A stretch of DNA of 64,000 nucleotides. Origin: Symbiodinium natans. Its lineage: Eukaryota > Sar > Dinophyceae > Suessiales > Symbiodiniaceae. The notes beneath the pieces are model-generated. The model did no database searches, was not told where the DNA came from, and saw only the letters and a list, made by a program, of their open reading frames with translations. How positions within the stretch are numbered: position 1 is the first letter of the stretch; the number at the start of each line of letters is the position of its first letter. Below are positions 46,911-58,071 of the stretch, one piece after another. The stretch spans positions 92,001 through 156,000 of the forward strand of contig CAJNDS010002614.1 of the NCBI GenBank assembly GCA_905221605.1, in the 5' to 3' direction. Made by a program: the position numbers and the translations under genes.

Positions 46911-48111
46911 CCTTTAAAGCCACCAAAAGCCAGGAGTGATGTTTCGAAGATCGAAGCATGCCTTTACAAGGATGGCCAGCACTTGGGCACGGCGGTGCTG
47001 CCACTGTTGCCTGGCACCTGGTGCTGTGCTTCCCTGTGCTTTATTTCGCCGTGTTGCACCTTCTTTTTGTGCACCATCCCCAGCTCCTCAGGGACTGCTT
47101 GCCTGGGGTCAAGCGAAGACGCAAGCTGATGCTGCTGGGCGAGCCTTGCGCTGAGTTCGAGGGTCGCCTAAGGGTCGCCAAAGGGTCGTTTGCCTCAGAG
47201 CACAACACTGTGACTTCCTCAGCTTCCTCAATGGCTCTTTCTCTCAGGAGTCAGTTGCATGAGAAGAAGCTCACGCGGATGGGTGTACCCCGTGAGGCCA
47301 CCCGAGAGTCTCACATCTGCAAATCTGAAGAATTGCTTGGGGGGCAGTTTCATGACAGGTCGAAGATGGTCGCATCTCTGATGGAGAGAAGTTCCGACCC
47401 AATGACCTGCACTCTTCGCCCTCAGAGCACATGCCATGCGTCCAAGGTCTGAAACATCACTCATCGAACCCGAGCCGAAGCCGAAACCTTCCTGCATGGA
47501 AAGGCCCTGCACAGAGAGCATCATGGAGCCAGAGCCATGTGCGACCTCTGCGCGACCTGTGACTTCGAGCTTTGGCCAGGCTCTCGAAAGCAGCTGTTGA
47601 CTTCAGAGAGAAGGTGAAGTCGCTCCCTCAGTGCAGCGTTTCACGGGCTCATTGACCTTGTATGGCATCGTCTTGGTGCACCGTAGGTTGCAAGGTGTGG
47701 AAGCAGACTTTCTACCAAGGAGTGTCTACTACCTGAAGAAGACCGAGAAAAGCATGTTAACAGCACCTGGCTCAGCATCTTGCCGTGATTTGCAGCCCGG
47801 TGACTGCCAGCTGCCTTGCTTGTAGTGTCATAGGTGGAGATCCGAAGCAGGATAAAGCAGGAGCCCATGCCGGAAGCTCAGAGTACAGTGTCATAGAGCC
47901 GACAAAGCTGCTAGTTCTGAGGCCTTTGCTTTGCTATCTGGGCAAGGCCACTTGGAAAGTAGAGAACGTGGGGCAATGTTTTTTGCCACAACTGTCGGTG
48001 CGGTGCAGACTGCTTCTTGCACCTGCACAGGGTGCTCAGGGTGCCTCATATGTGCTCATGCAAGACAAAAGCAAGCGCGCTTGTCAGCACAAGAGCACAA
48101 GAGAGAAGTAG
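46911..48111. other. Probable intron(s) of the C2-domain gene
   Basis: Lies between the first C2 exons and the long terminal exon. Open frames here (for example 46958-47452) show no C2 continuation that I can trust. One or two further exons may be hidden. Confidence 0.4.
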
Positions 48112-49338
48112 GGTCCTCGTGTGAAGGCTGTCTACGTTGCTGACGAAGATGATGTGGAGCGCGTCATGGCCTTGCCCGACTGGGAGAAGACAGCTTTCTC
48201 GCCTCCCACGGAGCTAACAGTCCGGGGTCGGCCACCTCGAGGGGAGCTCTTCGGCAAGGAGCAGATCGTCTTTGTGCATGGCGTTGTCTGTGGTGCGACT
48301 GGCCTGCCATCAGCTGATGAGAATAGTTTGTCCGATCCCTACTGCGTGGTCGAGGCCATGTCGAGAGGAGCAGAGAGGGTTTTCGTGCACAGGACCCGCG
48401 TGCTTCCGAAGACATTGTGTCCAGAATGGGGAGAGGCCTTCTACTTCGCTTGCCCAACGACCTTCGAGCTCAACCGGCTGATGTTCAGCATCTTCGACCG
48501 GGACGAGACCATGATCGCCATGATCGGTGCAGGCATCGACCCTTTGGATCAGGACGAGTTCCTGGGCCGGGCGAGCATCGACATCTCTTACCTCCGCAAC
48601 GGTGATTCCTTGATCGAGGACATCCCAGTGTCTGGCTCGACTATTGGCAGCAAGGTTAAGACAACGGCAGGCTTTCGTCGCGTACCGACGGTCTCAGTCG
48701 AAATCAGCGTGCAGCGTCGTATCAAGCCGATGTATGGAGTAGCACCTGAAGATCATTCGGCCGTCATCCCGCGCAGAACTCACCGCATTAGCCGGCAGCC
48801 TGGCCAGTGGGGTTTCTCCGACACATCGCAGTTTGTGGATGAGATACCACAGGAGGAGCGTACAGCCACAGAGGTCATGGAAGCCAATAATACGGGCCGC
48901 CTCTTAAAAGGCTTAGGTGTCAACCGTTCCAACTGGGTGGCTCTGCCGGAAGCCATCGACACGTGGGAGCTGCCCCCCCCAGAGGAGCCTGTCCCAGACC
49001 TCGAAGCAGAGATGAAGAAACATGCCGAGCGCCTTGCACGTGCACAGCAGATTCCTGAAGGTTTCGACTTCACGCAGGAGCCCCCACCACGGCCTCCCAA
49101 GACGCTGCCTGTGCTTCACTCGAGGTTTGCCCAGTCACAGACGCTCTTCCGGCGCCTGGCAAAGGAGCGCAGGTCCCGCAGCCTTACCAGCACGTCGATG
49201 CGGCAGGCTTTCAATATGAAATCGAAGCTGAACATCGTGGAAAGCCTGAAGAGTTTGTGGTACAAACCCTTGCCAGAGACGCTTGTGCATCGACGCCTGG
49301 AGCAGCACAGACGCTTGGCGAGTTTGTTGGTCATGTGA
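48112..49338 (+). CDS. C2-domain protein, terminal exon
   Basis: The exon follows GAAGTAG|G and reads GPRVKAVYVADEDDVERVMA onward to a TGA at 49338, about 408 residues. A C2 domain occupies roughly residues 45-185. Its landmarks are FVHGVVCGATGLPSADENS, LSDPYCVVEAM, the TRVLPKTLCPEWGEAFYF strand, LMFSIFDRDET and DEFLGRASIDI. Acidic residues expected at the calcium loops are largely present. The C-terminal 200 residues are not a known domain: a Pro-rich hinge (ELPPPEEPVPDLEAE), a helix, a Pro-rich QEPPPRPPKTLP patch, and an Arg-rich end. There is no transmembrane segment, unlike ferlins or MCTPs. A membrane-targeting adaptor is likely. AATAAA-like sequence lies at about 49374, although dinoflagellates do not depend on that signal. 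Confidence 0.85.
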   Translation, partial: GPRVKAVYVADEDDVERVMALPDWEKTAFSPPTELTVRGRPPRGELFGKEQIVFVHGVVCGATGLPSADENSLSDPYCVVEAMSRGAERVFVHRTRVLPKTLCPEWGEAFYFACPTTFELNRLMFSIFDRDETMIAMIGAGIDPLDQDEFLGRASIDISYLRNGDSLIEDIPVSGSTIGSKVKTTAGFRRVPTVSVEISVQRRIKPMYGVAPEDHSAVIPRRTHRISRQPGQWGFSDTSQFVDEIPQEERTATEVMEANNTGRLLKGLGVNRSNWVALPEAIDTWELPPPEEPVPDLEAEMKKHAERLARAQQIPEGFDFTQEPPPRPPKTLPVLHSRFAQSQTLFRRLAKERRSRSLTSTSMRQAFNMKSKLNIVESLKSLWYKPLPETLVHRRLEQHRRLASLLVM

Positions 49339-50449
49339 AAATCTCTTGGCTTCAGTACAGTTTAGCCAGGGACAATAAATATTAAATAATGCAGTGTAAT
49401 AGTGAAAAAATGTCCAATGAACAGTTGATTAATAATTTTTAATGTAGATCATGGAGCTCAGGTGACAGCAACAGCTCCGCAGGCAGCCCCACCTCGCAGG
49501 ACTGGGTGCTGCGATGACGTGTGGCGATGCGTCCGAGGCCAAGTTTCTTCGTTTCGATCTTGGAGCTCAAGATGCCAACTTCGGCCCATTTCATTTCATT
49601 GAATTGTTTTCTGTTCACGCACTCTCTCAAAGAGAGGTGCTGCAGGTAGGGTAGGTCAGGGCAGTCTGACAGAGTCAGGCTGCATGAGTTTGCAAGCTGC
49701 AGGAGAATTCGGTGTTACAGACCGTGCCACAACGCGGGCCCATGCGTGTCTCTTCAGACAGGTGTTAATGCCCGGGCCTCCAGGAATCGGGGGAGACAAA
49801 AGCGTTTTCTTGAAGACCACAGCCACTGAGACAGATGTGCTTCTTCATCCCCAATGTTTGAGTCGCTCAACCCTTGGTCCTCTGGAGTCGTTGCTGTTCG
49901 TTGGGCAGAAGGTTGCGTAGCTGAGCAGGTAAGAGAAGGGCACAAGTCAAGCTCTAAGTCGGAAGTTGCTCTGCTGCTTTGGCAGGGTGGTTTGTGTGCA
50001 TCTACGCTTCGCTCATAGCGTCTCATACGAGTAGCATCTCATAGCTGGTGGCAAAGCCTCTCGTTCTCAAGGCAGCACCACTGATTGCATTCGATGGGAG
50101 AGCCTGAGGTTTCAGCGTGGTAAGCTTGAGGGGGGGGCGTGGCAAGGCTACAAAATTGTTAGGCAGAGGTTTACATGCATATGCCATGGCGGTCATATTG
50201 GCGTAGCCAAACGGAATGAATTTGGATGAGCTGGCTGGTCCTTTGACAAAGTATGCACGTGCGCAGGGGTCACGGTGCGATCAGGGAGATCAAGCATCCA
50301 AGATGCAGAAATTGCAATATGCCGACCCGGGGTTTTGGGACTCTTGCCAGAAAGGGAAGGGCTTTTTGTAGGCATTTGCAAGATGACAGTCCGACCTGTG
50401 AGACCTGTCCGACATGTCATGATTAGTTAATCTAGCAGCAACTAGCGGA
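49339..50449. other. Intergenic or intronic stretch
   Basis: No coding exon recognised. Probably holds the 3' flank of the C2 gene and the missing first exon(s) of the methyltransferase gene. Confidence 0.4.
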
Positions 50450-51200
50450 GGACACACGGTTCAAAGATGCCGACGGCCTTTTCGATTGGTACGCTACATA
50501 CGAGGAGCTGAGTGATGCCTTTGAGCTGTTTTGCCCGCCGAGTACCGTTCGCGATCAAGGACTCTTGGTTGTGGGATGTGGGAATTCATCATTGTCCTCA
50601 GACCTTTATTCTGCTGGCTACGGTGACATCACTAACATCGACGTGTCTTCTCCTGCCATCGAGAAAATGCAGCAGCAGTTTGCAGCCTTGCCAATGCGTT
50701 GGCTGGTGATGGATGCTACGTCCATGACCTTTAAGTCTGACTCTTTTGGCGTGAGTGTCGACAAGGGCACGCTGGATGCCATGATGAGCTCCCACGCAGA
50801 CGATCTTGCTGGAGCGTTGTGCCGGGAGGTGTGGCGAGTATTGCAGCCTGGTGGCATTTTCATTCTGGTGTCCCACAGCGGCAAGAGAATGCCCCTGCTG
50901 CGATCGGCGCTGTCCAGCTTTCCGGTTCCTGCCGCGTCTGACGGATCTGATGTGCCTGTGCCGGCGTGGCGATGTTTGGAACTCCGACGATGCCGCCTCT
51001 CCCCACAGGCCACACTCATCAACGTTCTGAGATCCAAGTTGCCGCCTGCGGGGAAGCTGGTGGATGCGTTTCGGGATCCCGAGCTTCTGCAACAAGCTAG
51101 CGCGGAGGCAAAAGCCGCCTTGAAGCGCATGGCCTTCATCGACGCCTTTCGCCTTTTCAAAGCGAGGACGGCTGCTGAAAGACCCCGGGAAGTAGGTTAA
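50450..51200 (+). CDS. METTL13/EEF1AKMT-like SAM methyltransferase
   Basis: Class I SAM-dependent methyltransferase of the METTL13 family, whose known members methylate eEF1A lysines. The exon follows AACTAG and begins EDTRFKDADGLFDWYATYEE, the conserved FxWY.xYxEL start of the family. It continues into SAM motif I (LLVVGCGNSSLSSDLYSAGY), motif II (NIDVSSPAIEKM), the family signature MDATSMTFKSDSFGVSVDKG followed by TLDAM, and motif IV/post (VWRVLQPGGIFILVSHS). The frame ends with TAA at 51200. The extreme N-terminus (usually a YWDxRY motif) must lie in an upstream exon that I could not find. The C-terminal third is less conserved. A frame continuing after 51240 might be a further exon, so the stop is provisional. 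Confidence 0.83.
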
Positions 51201-51647
51201 ATACAAGTAAGTGCAGTTAAGTGCAATTTCACATGCTGATTCCATGGCAGGAAGAGAGCTCAAGCTGGACTTCAAGATGATGTTGAGGCTGACGAGGATC
51301 CGCAGGAGCGTTCCCTGTGCTGAATCTTAGTAGACTGTCTTTCAGCTCCCCGGTCTGTTCTCAGGAGCTTCCAGGGGAAGAGGACTTGGCAGCTGGTGCC
51401 GGAAAGTCGCGCGACCCGCGCCTGCAGCCCTTTTGCGGCTTGCTTGCATTTGAGGGACGGACAATAACGGACTGTGGGGCTCCTTGGTGGCCTGCTCCTG
51501 CTCTTTTGCATAGCCTCCCTCGGGCCCAGGCTGGATCTACGTGCTGCGAAAGGTCACCAGGTGAGCTCTCGGTAAAATCGGCAAGGGGGCAACGACCAGG
51601 GTAAGGGCACGAAAGGCACGAAGGGCACTAAAGGCACGGTGCTGCAG

Positions 51648-53310
51648 ATGTCAGCAGAACTTCCCCTGGCCACGGCTCAAGAAATTTTTGGCCGCCGGTG
51701 TCGGGCCGATGGCAGCCTTGCCTTCCAGATGTCGATGGGCCCGACGGGGCCGACGGGCACAATGCCGCTGTCTTCGGCAGCCAAGAGACAGAAGAGGGCT
51801 GGGCTGGGCGCTGAGGGATGCAAGCACATGCGACGACATAGCGCCGCATGCGCCGCATGCATCACGAACCCGTCTTCTCAGAGTTCTTGGTTCTTGCTTC
51901 CTCCATTGGAGAGTTCGGATGTGTGTTTTTTTTTTTCAACGTTGGTTGTAATTTGAGGCGCCCGGAGCTCCAGGAGCTCCTTCAGTGGCCGCTCGCGGAG
52001 GCCGTACAGGCCAGGGCTTCACACCAGCATGAAGCCAGGCCTTGCCGTTGCTTTTTTGCTTTCAACGGCTTTGGCCTTGCGCTACTGGGAAGATCTTCCC
52101 AGCCCGTAGGCCCTTAGCCGTTCAGTGCTTTCAGAACTCGGGGCAGACTGGGAGGTGGCAGCAGGGCGGCTCTTTGATCCTTCGCCGGACGTCCGAGCCG
52201 CATGCTGTGCGACATTGACCGCCATCCTCAGGCTTGGTCTCTGTCGCTCCCTTTGTGGCCTTGTGATCTTTGCTGACATGCCCGCCAGGCATGCAGGGCC
52301 AGACGCAGAGCTCGGAAGTTTGGGACAGGACATTCCAGCTTTGCCCTTTTGCAACTTGTGCCCTTTGTCTTCGCGAGCTTCTGCGTTGGTGTTTTGAGAT
52401 TCTCTACAGCCCCTGCAGCTGCTCCTTGGAGGACGTGCTGCGCCACGTTCTGGCACAAGCCGCATCAATGTCAGTAGATGTACGCCTTGCGGCACTGGAA
52501 ACTCTTCAGCACTTCCCCCGCTGGGACACGGAGGCCCCTCACGAATCCACGATAGCTCTGCGCTCGCCCTTGGAGCCGGTTGCCTGAGGTTTTGAACAGA
52601 GCAGTGTTGCCCTCAGTGAAAATTGAAGAGACAGAGAAGCTTGAGCAAGCGGAAACTCTTGGGCCACGTTGAAAGGTGAAACTGCCTGTCTTTCAGAAGG
52701 CTCTGGAGGCTGGTAGCACACTGACTGTCTCGTCCTGCCTTCTTGTCTTAGATTCTTGCAGCCTCACATGCCCGATTGAACCTCTCGTAGGATGCACCCG
52801 ACGAAAAGAAGAAGTCGAAGATAGATCCTCCAGAGATTTGGCCACTTGGCTTGTTGTTTCCGTGCGTTCTTATCGGTCGTCGCAAGATGTTGCAAGCTTC
52901 TGGAGTCTCTTCTTCTGGAACGATTCAAGGGCACCTGATACTTTCTCAGGCATGGAGTCCTCCTGTTCGCTCTTGATGATGAAGAGCCGATGATTCGCGC
53001 CAGAGCGCTCCACGTGATTTTGCTTGCACCTGGTCTAAAGTAGACACTTTGTGTTACACTACTTTTCCACTCTGGTGCATGCCTTTCCATTCTGTCGGTG
53101 CAGAGGTTGAGCCGTTGAGCTGAGGAGTTGTGTCAAAGGCGGGCTGCCGAAGAGGTGCTGACAAGCAAGCCTGTGCAGGGTGCAGACGCACCCTTGCCTC
53201 GGGATGTTACTCGTAGCTCATTGCCTTGACAGGTGCCAAAGATGTTCGAGGGCTTCTTTCAACGGCTTGCCGCTATTGCCGCTCTCTGCCTCCAAGACAG
53301 CAGTGTGCGG
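51648..53310 (+). CDS. Candidate HEAT-repeat protein, several exons
   Basis: Scattered plus-strand exons whose translations look like HEAT helical repeats. From an ATG at 51648: MSAELPLATAQEIFGRRCRA onward. Then RPELQELLQWPLAEAVQA (from about 51960, after TTTGAG|G), VLSELGADWEVAAGRLFDPS, then PDVRAACCATLTAIL (52111-52228), SLEDVLRHVLAQAASMSVDV, then RLAALETLQHFPR (52422-52515), FALDDEEPMIRARALHVILL (about 52960-53030) and MFEGFFQRLAAIAALCLQDS (53240-53305). The D/P-x-VR-x-AA pattern is typical of HEAT motifs. Whether these belong to one gene and what it does is unknown. A last exon could be 54858-55049. Splice edges are not resolved. Confidence 0.45.
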
Positions 53311-55648
53311 TCCTCATGCTTCAGCTCAGTCTTTTGCTTATGGCTTACAAGCTTGCGACACTCTTGATGGAGCTCGCGCAGTCTCGATACAGCGGTGCCA
53401 GCGTTGTTTCCGCACGCGAGCTGGCGTATGTAAACTCGGACATCATGGGCGCGACCTTTGACGCTGCTACACATACTTCTGTACAGAGTTCGCTCGGTGT
53501 GCCACTGCTCAGAGACGCTGAAGACGAACCCGAAATTTGCATCCAACAGAGGGATTGGATCATTCCTGAGGATCTTGTGCGTCAAGAGGCAGCTGCCGAG
53601 CTCCCAGCTGCAAACTGTTTCGAATCGCTGTGTCGAGCAGTCACTGCCTTTTGAGTTGGCTTCGGAATTCCGTGGTATTCCTCTTACATTGCTGAGGCCA
53701 TGCTGGTGCAGATCATGTCCGTGCGGTCTGTGGGCCTGTCACGCCCAACCGAGAACAAGGCTTACACGCGCTGGACTATCTTTAATATCCTTAATCACCG
53801 GGTTCTTCGGCTGAAATCCACCGATTTAAGCCTACAACTTCTGTCATAGTCGCTGTTTTGAGAAAACTTGTGTCCCCTTGCATGGTCTGCTTGATCTTTG
53901 AGAGAGCGCAGTGAAAACGAGGCAGACAACTGCAAAAAGAAAGCAGGACAAAACCTAGGGCATGGACGACAAACGCTCACGGTCATCGATGGGAACCACC
54001 CACTGATTGTTCTTCTCTCGAGTATGTCGTGGGCTGCTATGAACAAGCTTTCTTAGGGATCGAGACGAAGCAGAGGCACGTTCGTGGAATGCAGCATGCG
54101 TAAGCAGAGAGGGCTGTACGGAAACAAGATGATTCTGGCAAACCGGTGTTGCCGTCTTTCCTGGCCTCCGAAAACTCCTCCTACTTGGGAGATGTTCGAT
54201 CTTCTCGAGCTTGCTGTTACGTGCATGTTGATGCTTGTGGGAAGGCAACTTGCTGGTGCCGTAGGGATTACAAGAGTTGGGAGATGCACGGTTTGAAGGG
54301 CCTGCTGGGCACAACGAGCCCCAAGAGCTCGTGAGACGAAGCTCGACGCTGGCCCCAAGAATGTGGAGCTGACGCAACCACAAGGCCTCCGACAAAAAAG
54401 GTCTCTTCTCAAGGGTGGGCCAAAGCGCCAATTACAGCATGAAGAATCTTGTGATGCAAAATATGTCATACCAAGGCTACGAACAGCCCAACAGATCAGA
54501 CAAATCACAAAAGATCACAAGAGATAACAAATCCAAAAATAGTCCAAGATGCTCTGGAAAGACGTCACATGGAAGCACCGGGGCGGAGACCATGCAGCCC
54601 TTATGATCTGAGTGTAAGCGGCCACCCGACACCAAGACAAGCGGTGAGTACCCAGAAATGCCCAATAGAAAAGTCCTGCACAGCTCGAGGGTCTGCATCT
54701 CCCACTTTCAACTTTTCGAGCCTTGAAGGCTGCCGGCCCTATGTTGGCGCACGTCCTGGAAGCCTTCCCGCGGGATCCGGCTGCGGCTGACTGGCTGCAC
54801 ATAGCTGCACCATGATAGAGAGAACAGCACTTAGTTGACTAGTTGACTCGGAGTCTTCAGTCCGACAGCTGCATCATTGTGCGAGTCCCCTCCAGCGTCT
54901 TGCTCCTGAAGGTGTTGAGTGTCTTGGAGAAGTGCCGTTTTGCTGACCTCCTGACGCTCCGAGACGCTGTGCTCTGGATTCTCAGCGTGGAGCTGCCGCA
55001 GGACGGGAGCATGTTTCATGTCTCACTTCCTTCAAGATCACGAGCTTAAGGACAGCCCGGGCTCAAACTCAAGAAACGATGTCATGGGGTTTTGGTGGAA
55101 GTGCCTGGACTCCGGGCAGTACGGCAACATTCCAAACAAACGTAGCGAGATAGGCGTCGGTGCAGTGGAGCAGGCTCCTCAATAAAAAGAGGTCGTGTAA
55201 AGAGCAGAACGGTCGGAGCTGGAAGTTGAAGAAGTCAATAGTCCGAAAGAAGCTGTCAGTTTAGCTGAACGAGAGCGACGGAGTCAGCAAGAACATGTGC
55301 CGTTTCGGAATTTGGGAAGTTTCGGTAAGGCAAAGGAGCGCCAGAAACAGGAGAAGGACATCTGCAAAACGTCCAAGTCAAATGTGAGCTTCGATGTTCT
55401 CAGGCACAAAAACAGCAGAATGGAATAACACACAGAACAACAGCCAGGCGGTAGACTAGAACCGTGCAACCAGTATTGAAGATGTCTTTACGCACATTTT
55501 ATTCCACAACTCAGTGTTCTGGTGTCAGGCTTGGATGTTTTGCTGTCTTCCATCCTGCCTTTCCTATGCTGCTTCCTCTTTGTCTTGCCTTTTGGCTCTG
55601 GACGTGAAACTTTCCTGACCCGAACGGTCATTCCAGAAATAGCTAGTT
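53311..55648. other. Sparse region before the right-hand retroelement
   Basis: Only weak coding signs. A plus frame at 53226-53654 overlaps a HEAT exon in another frame and is doubtful. The frame 54858-55049 (VRVPSSVLLLKVLSVLEKCR onward, ending in a stop) could be a terminal exon of the HEAT-repeat gene. No repeats of note. Confidence 0.4.
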
Positions 55649-55777
55649 GGGATGCATCTCGATGCAAAGTGACATGTAGCGAGCGAGTGCCGAGAACTGT
55701 GATCAGGAATGTACATATATATACATATGCCCCGCAGCCGCGCGAGGCTCGGGAGCAGTACCAGAGATTTTTGCTCT
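55649..55777 (+). repeat. Split direct repeat A1 (129 bp)
   Basis: Identical by eye to 63709-63837. Contains a near-palindromic core GTACATATATATACATATG that might serve as a promoter or recombination feature; that role is conjecture. Confidence 0.97.
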
Positions 55778-55793
55778 TTCCTTTCCTTATCCA

Positions 55794-56237
55794 ATGTCGG
55801 CCGGTGCTGCCCGAGAGGAGGTCGCATTCGCCTGGGGTGTCATCCGCGTCTGGAGCTTGACTGAGGGGCAGCCGGCGCACATCATCTTTGACCGTCGATT
55901 CGAGGGCGCGCGGCACTCTTTGATATCGCTGTATGCTTACTGCTCTCATCTTGAGCGGCGGGTGTTAAAGCCTCTCCTTGACATGTTAACGGGCATGCAC
56001 CTGGACGAGGACATGCCCATCGATACTGGCGTTTACCACAGGGGAACTTGTGGCTTCGCAGATTGGCGAACCGTTGACTCTAAGGCCCATGCAGTCTTAC
56101 TTGAGGCGCTGTACGACTTGCAGATCGTGCTTCGTGGTCAAGGACCAGCTTCGGATGGCCTACGATGTCTGCTATGCCAGGTGGAGGACCTGGTTTTTTG
56201 CGGATCTTCGGCATGTCTTTTGTGTCGTTTCTCGTAA
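55794..56237 (+). CDS. Small ORF between A1 and the recombinase
   Basis: A 147-codon frame from an ATG 17 bp inside the A1 repeat to a TAA. The translation has balanced composition (MSAGAAREEVAFAWGVIRVW, then HIIFDRRFEGARHSLISLYA) and Cys pairs near the end (CLLCQVEDLVFC, CLLCRF). No domain recognised. It could be an accessory protein of the element, the N-terminus of the recombinase in another frame, or the remains of something else. A stop lies in the recombinase frame 21 bp before its ATG, so direct in-frame fusion is excluded. Confidence 0.5.
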   Translation: MSAGAAREEVAFAWGVIRVWSLTEGQPAHIIFDRRFEGARHSLISLYAYCSHLERRVLKPLLDMLTGMHLDEDMPIDTGVYHRGTCGFADWRTVDSKAHAVLLEALYDLQIVLRGQGPASDGLRCLLCQVEDLVFCGSSACLLCRFS

Positions 56238-56313
56238 TCCCACGTGAGCCTGGGCCCCCCTTCCTCCTCTCTGCCAACATGTACAGGCCGCTGCCTAGGT
56301 TTTTCGGCTCAGG

Positions 56314-58071
56314 ATGGCCGAAGTTTTGTGGACTCGGCTTAGGGATCTAGGGCTGTATGCCCTTGCGCCCACGCTGTTTGAGCATGGCGTGCGCAGTCTT
56401 GAGGACATCTTGCCCAATGCGGCAGTGTTGGTGGCATCAGGCGTGTCTGCTGCCCACTTGGAGGCAATTTTACGTGGGAGGCACGAATTGCCTCCCGTCT
56501 TGGAGGCTTTTAGGGCTGACCACCCGGTGGTTTTGCCCCGTGCTCGAGCTTCTTGGGCGGCTGCGCTTGAGGCCGCTCTTCCAATCAATCGCGAGAGGGC
56601 TCTGGCCGCGCTGAGGGCAGACGTTCTTGCTGCCACATCGCGTCCAGCTGTAGAGAGTCGTCTACGGGCGTGGTATGAATTGTGCAGAGCTTGGGAGGTC
56701 CCACCTTTCCCCGTCACCGCTCACACGGTGCAATGCGTCGGGGCCTCCCTCAAAGCAGGCCACTACCACAGCTGTTCGCAGTATTTCTCTGCAGCCATCG
56801 CTCACCAGTTGCGCACCCTTAAGCAGCCCATAGGAGAGGAGGTCCGTTGGGCCATCAGGGATGCGATTCGTTCAGTGAAACGTGGCCTGGGCCCGGCCTC
56901 GCTGAAGGACTCCTTTGATGTGAGGATCTTGGGAGGCTTGGTCAGCCCTGACATGGACCTCGAGCCTTTTTCATGGGAATGCATTCAGGCCGCCGCCGAC
57001 ATCGTGTTAGTTGCATGTTGGTTCATGCTCCGCGAGATTGAGCTCAGTGCTGCGAAGGCTCGTCACTTGTACCTAGAGGGCAGAGATCGGGTCAACTTGT
57101 TGCTGCCTGTTTCCAAGACAGATGTCCAGGGGCAGCTCACAGTCAGAACGTATCGCTGCATATGTCGGGCCCAGAATGAGTCGTTGTGTCCGTACCATGC
57201 AGCCAAAAGGCACCTGGACAGGCTCGACATCCTCAAGGATCAGGGCGGTGTGTCTCCTTTCTTACTGCCGGGGCAGGGCACGGATCCGGTGTCTAAGGCC
57301 ACGGTAGTCAGGATGGTGGAGCGGGTCCTCCACGCAGCAGGGGTACCTCTCACCAGGCCCGACGCTGCTGGACATGAGATTGCCCGTTTTCGTGGGCATG
57401 TGTTGCGCGTGTCGGGCACGCAGTTCCTTGCCTCGCTGGGCATTGGGATCCCGTTGCTTCAGCTCCAAGGTCGTTGGACCAGTCGAGCGATTGAACGATA
57501 TGCTCAGCTCGCTCCGCTTCTCAGGTTGCCTGATAGCGTGCTGGCAGCGTGCTCTATGGTGCCTGGGCCTGAACAGCAGGCGTGTTCCACTTCAGGTGAG
57601 GGTGGTCTCGTTGTTGTCGATTCACCCCTCTCTGAAGAAGGTGAGGGGCCCTCGCGCGCGAGCGAGAGGCCGGCCAAGCGCCGTGCGAGGCGCAGCCGTA
57701 CCCCCAGTCGGGCTACAGAAGAGTTTTCAACTGGTGTTGCCCCGTGGGCGGATGAGGTCCAGGACTTGCGGGATCAGCTAGCAGTGCTGAGGGCAGCCAT
57801 TTCGGAGCCGCCAGTCACCTACGTGGTGCAACCACGCAGAGGCGTGGTACATGAAGTAGCAGTCAACGAAGCTCACAATGAAGTGGGCCTGTGGCGCACG
57901 TCGTGCGGTTGGGCATATGGATGGAGTTCATTCTATCGGGTGACTGCCCAGGGAGTCGGCAGCGGATTGCGCCGCTGCAAACGTTGCTTCAGCGCTGAGG
58001 CCCTCGTGGTGGCATCGTCGTCGGACAGTTCCAGCTCAAGCAGCAGCTCCGAGTCCTCTGCGTCCTCCTGA
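56314..58071 (+). CDS. Tyrosine recombinase
   Basis: A 585-residue tyrosine recombinase (phage-integrase family) that would insert the element's circular DNA. The N-terminal ~110 residues are helical and Ala-rich. Residues about 110-200 form the SAM-like core-binding domain. The catalytic domain follows, with Arg240 in WFMLREIELS, Lys268 in PVSKTD, His362/Arg365 in GHVLRVSGTQF, Trp388 in QGRW (the usual H/W position) and nucleophile Tyr396 in IERYAQ. After residue 400 there is a Ser/Arg-rich linker. Then comes a small probable zinc-binding module (VVHEVAV ... LWRTSCGWAYGW ... RRCKRCF) and a terminal Ser-rich acidic tail. The start is the ATG at 56314; a stop lies just upstream in frame. The recombinase sits before Gag, whereas described PAT, Ngaro and DIRS elements have it after or overlapping Pol. 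Confidence 0.9.
   Translation: MAEVLWTRLRDLGLYALAPTLFEHGVRSLEDILPNAAVLVASGVSAAHLEAILRGRHELPPVLEAFRADHPVVLPRARASWAAALEAALPINRERALAALRADVLAATSRPAVESRLRAWYELCRAWEVPPFPVTAHTVQCVGASLKAGHYHSCSQYFSAAIAHQLRTLKQPIGEEVRWAIRDAIRSVKRGLGPASLKDSFDVRILGGLVSPDMDLEPFSWECIQAAADIVLVACWFMLREIELSAAKARHLYLEGRDRVNLLLPVSKTDVQGQLTVRTYRCICRAQNESLCPYHAAKRHLDRLDILKDQGGVSPFLLPGQGTDPVSKATVVRMVERVLHAAGVPLTRPDAAGHEIARFRGHVLRVSGTQFLASLGIGIPLLQLQGRWTSRAIERYAQLAPLLRLPDSVLAACSMVPGPEQQACSTSGEGGLVVVDSPLSEEGEGPSRASERPAKRRARRSRTPSRATEEFSTGVAPWADEVQDLRDQLAVLRAAISEPPVTYVVQPRRGVVHEVAVNEAHNEVGLWRTSCGWAYGWSSFYRVTAQGVGSGLRRCKRCFSAEALVVASSSDSSSSSSSSESSASS

Noticed and set aside
53226-53654. 142-codon plus-strand frame
   Set aside because: Overlaps a HEAT-like exon in another frame that fits better; only mentioned.
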